From contig JAGRCC010000813.1 of the NCBI GenBank assembly GCA_020433785.1, forward strand, positions 1 through 11,864: 11,864 nt of DNA, written 5' to 3'. Of this stretch, positions 6,701 through 11,864 are shown in pieces. The notes beneath the pieces are model-generated. The model made no database searches. It was not told the DNA's origin and worked only from the letters and a program-made list of their open reading frames with translations. Positions within the stretch are counted from its first letter, which is position 1; each line of letters begins with the position of its first letter. A program made the position numbers and the translations under genes. The DNA is from Anaerolineae bacterium (GTDB lineage: Bacteria; Chloroflexota; Anaerolineae; 4572-78; J111).

Positions 6701-9005
6701 CTACCTCGAACTCGCACATGACCAAATGTGCGGGTCGCTCAATGGCACATCTCAGTTCGCCATCAGTCATCGGTCCCACCAGAACCTGGTGGTCAGACAA
6801 CGCAGCAGCCAAGGCGGGGTAGGCAGCACACTTGTCGTAAAAGTCGGCGCGTAGAGCAAGTAGAACCATTGTTTGGCCTTGGGCTATACTACTGGCGTAA
6901 ACCAAATTATCGATTAGAGCTCGACGGAGCTCCTCATCATGACACAGGGTGAAGACCTCTTCAAACTGATCTGCCAGGAGAACCAAGCGTCGTTCTGGTG
7001 GCCAACTGCTCAAGGCCAGATGGGTAGTTTGGTGTAATACACGCTCGTCATTTCGTAAATCCTCAGCCAAATCTCGGATTTTCGAACGATTTGTTCCGAT
7101 GTCAGCTACTTCGTTGAGGGCCACGGCCAAGCTCCACAATGGATCGTCACCCGGCCGGAAAATGGCGATGGGCCATTCTGCGCTGCCATCAATCTCATCG
7201 CCCTGCTTCAGAGCCGCAACCAGTCCAGCACGTGCTAGCGACGACTTGCCGCTGCCTGAGGGGCCAATAATAGCGAGGAAGCGATTATCTTTTTCTAACG
7301 GGAAACGCTCTGTTGAGGGACGCAGTTCGTCCAATAGCCACCCAGTGAGCGCTTCTCGCCCAAAAAAGAAGGGGGCATCCTGCACATCAAAGACCCGTAA
7401 TCCTTGGTAAGGGCATTCACTTTCGCTGATCGCGTAGTTGGGATCGGGGCCAGGCTCAATGCCTTGGATACGAGAGACAAGCTGATTAAAGGCCTTCTCA
7501 TCGTCGAGGGTGCGGAATTCGACCCACGGGGTATCGAGGAGAAAGGTTGGTAGGCAGCTACGCTTAGGTCGCTTTGTACCGGGGAGAAGCACGGGGATGA
7601 CGTGGAAGTGATCTAGGCTATTATTGACTCGCCGCTCTATAGCGACGCGCATCTCCTCATGTTGCCAAGGACCCACTCCACTGGGTCCGACTAAAACAGC
7701 GCAGGTGGCACAACTATCCAATGCCTTTTCGATGGCTACCTGCCAAGCGTCACTGGGGACCAAATTCCAACAGTCCAAAAGGGGCTCTAATCCCTCTTTA
7801 TCCAGCCGGTGAGCTAACTCCTCGACAGCATGTTGGTCATTGCTGTTGTAGCAAAGAAAGACATCATATAGAGTCTCAGCACCCGAATAAATCACCGGTG
7901 CTACGGCCTCAATATAGCTGCGTGTTCCTATGAACAATTTCTGACGTGCATGCGCTACAGCCCTTGCGACTCCTTCAACCGAATACGGATCTGTAGGTTC
8001 GCTTAAACTTTCAATGAAACCATCAAGAAATCGCTCTGCTGCCAGGGGCGACAGCGGCAATTGCATGGCCACGATCACTTTCGATAAGTTCAGCAATTGA
8101 TCAATCGGTCTAATAGTATCGCTTTGACCTAACCAACAAGCAATCAGGAGCGAAATCGGCGGCTTATATTGACCAAATGAGGCCTGCAAACGGGCTACAC
8201 TTACCCAGTCTAGCCGATTGTGCTCAGACTCCATCAGAAATCGAGCCTGATTTTCTCTTGTCTCGGCGTGACCGACATACAAAAATAATGCCGCTTGACG
8301 GTCATGGGGCTTCTTAAGTGTCTGTGATAAGCTGTCCAGGTGTCCCTTGCCACGCGTCGGAGACACTTGCTCAATCGGCCAGCCCTTTTCTTCCAGCATA
8401 TCCAGTTTTACCCCCACCCATTTACAAAGACTTTCGAGATCCCCTTTCGGATCAGATAATAGCGTCAACCAAACTGGATTTCTGGCTTCCCATACGGACA
8501 GGAGGCTTTCTAGGTTTTTCACATCTTCAAGTCGTATCCGAACAATCGCAGTTTTAGTTATGGGCAAATTCAATTTTGTAAGCAGCGACTCCCAGAGATA
8601 TTTCCGCATCTCGGTGCAAAGTACAAATTCGACAATCAAAAAGTCAATACTCTGGTTTGTCGTCAATTGCCGCCACCAGTTGTAAATATCTTCGTTGTTC
8701 CCTTCCCAGACCTCAATTCCCCAAAGGACCTTTTCGAGTTCTTGGGCGTGTAATTGGATTTCCTCTTCGGTTTGCTGATGTATATCACCCTCGGATACAC
8801 CAATATTGTCGGAAATATTTTTTGGAAATGTGGCGTCTAGCAGATTACAAAGATTGGAGCGTATCCTTCCTTGTGCTTGGGGTAGTTGTTGACCAAGCGG
8901 GGGGCATTTACGTGGCCTGATATCTACTAAATATTCTAGTCCATCACGTCTAATCGTCACGCGTACAGTAGCTGAACCCGCTTGTCTCACAAAGAAGCCA
9001 TTCAT
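3789..9005 (-). CDS. CHAT-TIR-nSTAND1-TM-WD40 giant receptor/effector protein
   Basis: This 1738-residue protein is a signal-transducing STAND NTPase. Residues about 10-375 form a CHAT caspase-like domain: WESLL (138-142) matches the usual PWELL strand, with a candidate dyad H246 (LYVGHAE) and C290 (LLIACWLG). A TIR domain follows at about 379-515 (YDVFLCYNSND; candidate catalytic E451 in GPWQHEEM), which in other TIRs cleaves NAD+. The nSTAND1 NTPase at about 531-985 has CPYQGLRVF, Walker A GPSGSGKSS (581-589), Walker B LVLLADQFEE (674-683) and LRADFY. A transmembrane helix (998-1018) and charged coiled coil (1019-1062) lead to 14 WD40 repeats (about 1124-1710), enough for two seven-bladed propellers. 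Expected behaviour: the propellers sense a trigger, the NTPase oligomerises, and CHAT and TIR act in the cytosol. The start overlaps the upstream gene as ATGA, so no own ribosome site is needed. The trigger and target are unknown. Confidence 0.9.
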   Translation of the reverse strand: MNGFFVRQAGSATVRVTIRRDGLEYLVDIRPRKCPPLGQQLPQAQGRIRSNLCNLLDATFPKNISDNIGVSEGDIHQQTEEEIQLHAQELEKVLWGIEVWEGNNEDIYNWWRQLTTNQSIDFLIVEFVLCTEMRKYLWESLLTKLNLPITKTAIVRIRLEDVKNLESLLSVWEARNPVWLTLLSDPKGDLESLCKWVGVKLDMLEEKGWPIEQVSPTRGKGHLDSLSQTLKKPHDRQAALFLYVGHAETRENQARFLMESEHNRLDWVSVARLQASFGQYKPPISLLIACWLGQSDTIRPIDQLLNLSKVIVAMQLPLSPLAAERFLDGFIESLSEPTDPYSVEGVARAVAHARQKLFIGTRSYIEAVAPVIYSGAETLYDVFLCYNSNDQHAVEELAHRLDKEGLEPLLDCWNLVPSDAWQVAIEKALDSCATCAVLVGPSGVGPWQHEEMRVAIERRVNNSLDHFHVIPVLLPGTKRPKRSCLPTFLLDTPWVEFRTLDDEKAFNQLVSRIQGIEPGPDPNYAISESECPYQGLRVFDVQDAPFFFGREALTGWLLDELRPSTERFPLEKDNRFLAIIGPSGSGKSSLARAGLVAALKQGDEIDGSAEWPIAIFRPGDDPLWSLAVALNEVADIGTNRSKIRDLAEDLRNDERVLHQTTHLALSSWPPERRLVLLADQFEEVFTLCHDEELRRALIDNLVYASSIAQGQTMVLLALRADFYDKCAAYPALAAALSDHQVLVGPMTDGELRCAIERPAHLVMCEFEVGLVEILLHDIKDRPGSLPLLQHTLLELWERRKGLLLTHAAYKDIGGIKGALEQHAEAVYNDVFDESQQKICRRVLLRLTQPGEGTVDIRRRSLRQALMPAEGERHPVEAVVETLASARLVIIGGRKGSEVEQFVEIAHEALIQGWTRLQRWIEEDREALRTHRRLTEAAVEWDKNNRDKDFLYRGAWLGVAKEWDKVHGDKMNKLEKEFLDASAEARTVRRVTARRRVQGVIVGLVIAVIIFVGLALNAFQERNNAINAQATADARRLEAEEAKAEAEIQRSEAEHQRNIAWSRAIAAKAEDPLEVDAERALLCAMEAITVAHTFEAENVLREALTKSRVRTILPICKDSAKTCKVNDVAWSPNGVWLASALSDGTIQLWDANTEQLGIILKTQADAVSSLAWQPDGTQLAIGLSDGSVYLWNVETKQWMVVTIRHSAQINDVAWSPDGRKLASASDDRTVRIWNVETMEPATFILHHPHVVNSITWSPDGARLASASDNTVQVWNAKTGQNEGILEGHKLDVTNVAWSPDGSKLASASFDKTVWIWDPKTSKSLVTLTGHKSVVSSVAWSPDGTRLATGGCLERSGFSGGLNCIKGEVQLWDAQTGENLAVLNGHSGNIARVAWRPNLDQLASASSDGTVRLWDTETGEGLTTLTGHTDLVLDVGWSPDGRQLASASQDKTIRIWNVTSTLSTVRLIKEDDIILSVAWSPEGSQLAFASVDGAVHLWDVKTGQNIATLSGHKAQVNDVAWSSNGMYLASASDDGTVRLWNTKTHSSRFVLGDHKGSVTSVVWSPDSRQLASGSDDGMLRLWAAETGQNIATLEGHKFLVTSVAWSPNGRQIASTSQDNTVQLWDVETNQNTLVLPSHDGLINQIAWSPDGRYLAAAANDRTVRLWKVEADKAIAIAVLTGHTDWVTSVAWSPDGARLASGSYDHTVRLFYSRYTDLMDIAKRQVTRQLSPTERRICLGQ
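3876..5636 (-). repeat. Fourteen coding WD40 repeats with a 126-base period
   Basis: Fourteen copies of a unit with the core V-A-W-S-P-D-G...L-A-S-A-S-x-D-x-T-V-R-L-W are visible. The core Trp lies at residues 1129, 1171, 1213, 1255, 1296, 1338, 1393, 1435, 1477, 1519, 1561, 1603, 1645 and 1689. The period is 42 codons except for 41 after the fourth repeat, 55 after the sixth and 44 before the last. At the DNA level the plus strand shows recurring GGACTCCAGGC-like words at the same period. The 55-residue spacing comes from a Cys- and Gly-containing insertion at about residues 1348-1364 (4914-4964). Confidence 0.9.
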
Positions 9006-10669
9006 TGACGTTTAAGTCCCTTCGTAGCGAAACATCCAAAGATGAACGAAATGGCGGAGGTGGTATCGCCAGCGCCAACGAAATTCAAGCCACCAGGGTC
9101 AAGACGAAACAGTGCCACAGGAATAACTGCCACCCGAAAATCAATCTGCTTATCTCGATACTCGAACGCGTCATCAAACCAGCCCCGGTCCAAAATGGAT
9201 TCAAACTCTGGAAGACCCTCAAGCGTTGCCCACTTACCTGTCGCTGTCTCTTGGAGCGGGAAGGATCGCAGTCTGCACACCTCTATGAATGCCTCTAGGT
9301 TGCTAGTTGACATGCCAAGTGTAGAGTAAGGGCGATTAGTGACACCCAGGTTGCGAGCACGATTGGTTACTACCGTTTTGGCCAACAAATCAGCATGTAC
9401 CTCTTGGTTCATATTATCATCCGAAGCGTGACATCGAATAACATAATCCAATTTCAAACCATGAACATAAACGCGTTCCAGATCAAGTTCGCAGGCCAGC
9501 CAGAAGGCCAGGCGCAAGAAGTACTCTTCCTGGAGATCAGAGGTGGAAGGTGGAACGGGTGGATTGGTACATGCCAGCTTATTACTAGATACTTTTTTCA
9601 CTAATCGTTCGATATCGTCAACATTGACTCCGACACTGTTTACATATCGACTCAACACGTGCTGGAACCAGGACGAGATCTCTGGCCCAGAGATCTCGAC
9701 GTGAATCGTTACGTCGGGTGGCATTTGCTGCAAATCGCTCTCCAGTGTTCGCTGGTAAGCCTGTTCTTTAACATTGTGCAGTCCGCCGATAATCCAATGC
9801 TTGTAATTTTGAGCGACCTGGGCCGCGCAAGATGGTCCTTGCTGTGGGTCGGCAGCCAGGATATGGGCGATGTCAGGCGGAGTATTTTCCGTATTCACAT
9901 TCCCGGACGATGGATTGAAGAACCGGTAGCCAGGTGCCACAGCTATGACTCGGTCACTGGCGGATGCTGAGATAGAGCAAATCATGCCATCCGAGCGATT
10001 GAACTCAAACCGGCAGCCTTTCGCAAACTCCATCGAGTAGTTGCGAACTTCTGGATCCTTAGGGCGACCGGCGCTATGTATAGACTGCTTAATGGAGTGA
10101 CCCTGATCATCTATGACCAGGAACTTAACTTCCGAGTCAAACACTGAGGCCTGGTTTTGAGAATGGTACGCGGTCCAAAGCGCCACATTTGGCTCGCCTA
10201 GTTGAGTGAGCACCTGAGCAATAATTGCCGGGGCACCGCCAGCCTGTTCTCGTTGCTGGTCCGAGGATTGGCTCTGGAACCACTCGTGCAGAAAGTCGAA
10301 CACTGGGAGTGCATTGGGATCTACCCGCACTCGATCGTCGGCCTGGGACCGGTGAGCTATTCGGGCCATGAGGGCTTCCAGGAGGTGGGTGGCTGTCGTC
10401 GCCGGTCGACCCATGGGAATGTTAGAGCCATCCATGATGTGGCAAAGGGCATTGAGGACGTCATCCTGGGAGCAGCGATCATGCCGGGCAGCTAACGCTA
10501 TAGCCTTCTGCATCAGGTCGTTGTCAAGTCGAATCATCCTGTCAATGGTAGAGACATACAGGCTCAGAATCGACTTCTTGGTCGGTTCCCCCGGCGCTGA
10601 AGCGTTAACCAACCGATAAAACCAGATCCGCAGTGTTCGTGTAAGGTCGGCCTGGAAGAGTAGTGGCAT
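9002..10669 (-). CDS. ADP-dependent phosphofructokinase/glucokinase-family protein
   Basis: The 555-residue protein matches the ADP-dependent sugar kinase family (ribokinase-like fold) in motif order: STIDRMIRL (40-48, where family members have N-x-D for sugar binding; Asp43 is kept), GGAPAIIAQVLTQLG (144-158), WIIGGLHNV (292-300), HVEISG (323-328), NSVGVNVDDIERL (344-356), VHGLKLDYVI (402-411) and VGAGDTTSA (531-539), with Asp535 as the likely catalytic base. Known members transfer phosphate from ADP to glucose or fructose-6-phosphate and release AMP. It is longer than usual because of helical inserts between 50 and 140. The start at 10669 follows AGGAGG at five bases. The stop overlaps the start of the giant STAND gene as ATGA, so the two are co-translated and presumably work together. 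The family call is fairly sure; substrate and activity are not known, and a sensor or regulatory role is possible. Confidence 0.72.
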   Translation of the reverse strand: MPLLFQADLTRTLRIWFYRLVNASAPGEPTKKSILSLYVSTIDRMIRLDNDLMQKAIALAARHDRCSQDDVLNALCHIMDGSNIPMGRPATTATHLLEALMARIAHRSQADDRVRVDPNALPVFDFLHEWFQSQSSDQQREQAGGAPAIIAQVLTQLGEPNVALWTAYHSQNQASVFDSEVKFLVIDDQGHSIKQSIHSAGRPKDPEVRNYSMEFAKGCRFEFNRSDGMICSISASASDRVIAVAPGYRFFNPSSGNVNTENTPPDIAHILAADPQQGPSCAAQVAQNYKHWIIGGLHNVKEQAYQRTLESDLQQMPPDVTIHVEISGPEISSWFQHVLSRYVNSVGVNVDDIERLVKKVSSNKLACTNPPVPPSTSDLQEEYFLRLAFWLACELDLERVYVHGLKLDYVIRCHASDDNMNQEVHADLLAKTVVTNRARNLGVTNRPYSTLGMSTSNLEAFIEVCRLRSFPLQETATGKWATLEGLPEFESILDRGWFDDAFEYRDKQIDFRVAVIPVALFRLDPGGLNFVGAGDTTSAISFIFGCFATKGLKRQ

Positions 10670-10758
10670 GTCATACCTCCTAATGAAATTTGACCATCAA
10701 CCTGGGCAACGATTTGGTGGGGGGACAGTTTTGCAATGGATAGTTGCCAGGCGGGGTG

Positions 10759-11574
10759 TTACTCTTCTAGCATTACCCCGTGTGCAATTCGATTGATCTC
10801 CTCAATATCGAGGGGACGGCTCTCCTCCCAACTCCAAAGGTTCTCAAAAGTCAATAAGTAAAAATTAAACCAATTTCCATCATCTTTAGTCAACTTAAAG
10901 GTTGGACGTTTTTTGCCTGGTATCTTAAACCCATTTAGCGCCACAAAAATGCTACTATTCAACGCAACTGGATTAACAATTGTAATCACAGATACAGGAA
11001 GATAATTAATAACTTTGATTTGAATTTGAGATTTGTCAGTGGTATGTTCGAGAAGAGACTTGATCTGTTGCATCGACAAAATCATTCGCTGTTTCAAATT
11101 CTCAACTTTACGGTTGCTTGCTGCACTTGCCACCGCGAGGTTCGCGGAGTAACTATCGGGACCAACTAGAATCAGACGGAGTTTTCCCCCTCGCTGTAGA
11201 AAAATATAAAAATTCTCCGAAAAATCGCGAATGAATTCATAGTTTGCAGCCGAAAGATTACAGACTTCCTCTGCATCGATTATTAGATTCTTAAGTGCAT
11301 CAGGACTCCATTCGGAGAAAAATTCTGAACCTGACCTAATTTGTGAAAGAAATTCTATTTTCCTTTCAATGCGCTCACTCGTATGGCGATCTGTTATCAT
11401 GCCATAAATCAAAACGGCAAGCGCTGCAAGAACTATGTTGAAAAGGACTGATGTGGTTTGAACACCAACAATATCGGCTGTAAAGATGGCAATTGTTGCG
11501 GTTAGAACCACATATAACTCTAAATTCTTGAGCTGTTTTAAATCATCCCAAATAGACTTAAAAAATGTTTTCAT
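10759..11574 (-). CDS. Two-TM membrane protein with a PLD-like/DUF5919-like cytosolic domain
   Basis: The 271-residue protein has a short basic-acidic N-terminus, two hydrophobic helices at about 19-38 and 42-60, and a soluble domain of about 200 residues. That domain contains FLQRGGKLRLILVGPDS (125-141), a helical stretch, then IQIKVINYLPVSVITIV and a terminal WFNFYLLTFENLW. The order resembles non-catalytic phospholipase D-like regulatory domains (DUF5919 type) that I recall from signalling proteins; no HKD catalytic motif is visible. With both helices at the N-terminus, the domain probably faces the cytosol. I chose ATG at 11574; a TTG four codons upstream (11586) is possible, and neither has a strong ribosome site. 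The codons are more AT-rich than in its neighbours, which hints at separate acquisition. The kinase-like gene starts 89 bases downstream, so shared transcription is possible but not shown. Confidence 0.5.
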   Translation of the reverse strand: MKTFFKSIWDDLKQLKNLELYVVLTATIAIFTADIVGVQTTSVLFNIVLAALAVLIYGMITDRHTSERIERKIEFLSQIRSGSEFFSEWSPDALKNLIIDAEEVCNLSAANYEFIRDFSENFYIFLQRGGKLRLILVGPDSYSANLAVASAASNRKVENLKQRMILSMQQIKSLLEHTTDKSQIQIKVINYLPVSVITIVNPVALNSSIFVALNGFKIPGKKRPTFKLTKDDGNWFNFYLLTFENLWSWEESRPLDIEEINRIAHGVMLEE

Positions 11575-11614
11575 CCTGTTACCCAAAAAATAGCTCTTTA
11601 GAGAAAGATTTTGA

Positions 11615-11666
11615 GTTTGTAGTAGCCACTTCAGCGACTATGACGGTTGAAGCCGTCACTACGAAC
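11615..11666. repeat. REP-like palindromic element
   Basis: A 52-base imperfect palindrome is bounded by GTTTGTAGT (11615-11623) and ACTACGAAC (11658-11666), which pair with one mismatch. Inside it, GACGG (11642-11646) and CCGTC (11653-11657) form a hairpin around TTGAAG, and the left half (GCCACTTCAGCGACTA) forms a weaker second stem. Such GTAGTGACGGCTTC-type palindromes are typical of dispersed REP or mini-inverted-repeat elements in intergenic DNA. It lies between two minus-strand genes and could shape mRNA ends; that role is inferred. Confidence 0.55.
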
Positions 11667-11714
11667 CAAAAAGATTTGCTGGAAGTCTATAGCCTGCTAT
11701 TTTGGATGAATATA

Positions 11715-11864
11715 TTATGCTTGGGTGAGGTTAACTCCTGGCCAGGCGTGCTGAATCTTCTCCCACAGATGATCACCCGTAAGCTGAGTATCATATTCCG
11801 CATACCAAAATTGGCCAGCCAACTGAACCAGATGCCGTCTTTCTGCCGGACTATATGGCTGCTC
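11715..11864 (-). CDS. 3' end of an unidentified gene (partial)
   Basis: An open minus-strand frame enters from the right edge and ends in TAA at 11715-11717, giving the last 49 residues of a protein. It includes SPAERRHLVQLAGQFWYA and ends HAWPGVNLTQA. The frame is open for all 50 codons to the window edge and the residues look like ordinary amphipathic helices, so it is probably a true C-terminus. I do not recognise the family. It lies 140 bases upstream of the membrane-protein gene, with the REP-like palindrome between them, and may belong to a different operon. Confidence 0.5.
   Translation of the reverse strand, partial: EQPYSPAERRHLVQLAGQFWYAEYDTQLTGDHLWEKIQHAWPGVNLTQA

Noticed and set aside
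3789..10669. Plus-strand open frames of 60-120 codons opposite the STAND and kinase-like genes
   Set aside because: They are reflections of the minus-strand genes: several show repeated peptides mirroring the WD40 period, and none has a recognisable domain or ribosome site.
11587..11614. Small CTC-TTTA-GAG dyad near the start of the membrane-protein gene
   Set aside because: The stem is three base pairs and could be chance in AT-rich DNA; not enough to call an operator or terminator.

Overview
The window looks like bacterial chromosome of moderate GC, probably from a multicellular or filamentous-type lineage such as Chloroflexota (a cyanobacterium-like host is the main alternative). The clues are a giant STAND/WD40 protein, secreted proteins carrying the FLPIV-type segment common in Chloroflexota secreted proteins, and a REP-like palindrome. 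This taxonomic call is an inference from gene style only. Every gene I can support lies on the minus strand, so transcription runs from right to left.

Reading in the direction of transcription: the right edge holds the last 49 codons of an unidentified gene (11715-11864), then a REP-like palindrome (11615-11666). Next comes the most interesting block. It holds a two-helix membrane protein with a cytosolic domain resembling a non-catalytic PLD-like sensor (10759-11574); a 555-residue member of the ADP-dependent phosphofructokinase/glucokinase family (9002-10669); and a 1738-residue protein (3789-9005) with domains in the order CHAT caspase-like protease, TIR, nSTAND1 NTPase, transmembrane helix, coiled coil and 14 WD40 repeats. 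The kinase-like gene and the giant gene overlap by four bases (ATGA), so they are almost certainly translated together. I read this as a candidate cell-suicide or anti-phage module with two possible effector domains in one receptor and an unexpected sugar-kinase-like partner.

After a 177-base gap follow two paralogous envelope proteins that share one Ig-like extracytoplasmic domain. One is anchored by a plain N-terminal helix (2916-3611) and one by a Flp/type IV prepilin-like leader (2245-2871). Then come an HD-domain phosphohydrolase (1412-2128) and a 2H phosphoesterase-like protein (672-1403). The ribosome binding site of the second touches the stop codon of the first, so these two form a coupled pair that could act on RNA ends or cyclic phosphates.

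The left 670 bases contain no intact gene. They hold the decayed 3' half of an IS3-type transposase (286-666, one nonsense codon, one frameshift and a small deletion) and, beyond it, two families of short repeats (86-170 and 206-247) that look like the end of the insertion element. No tRNA, rRNA or CRISPR array was seen.
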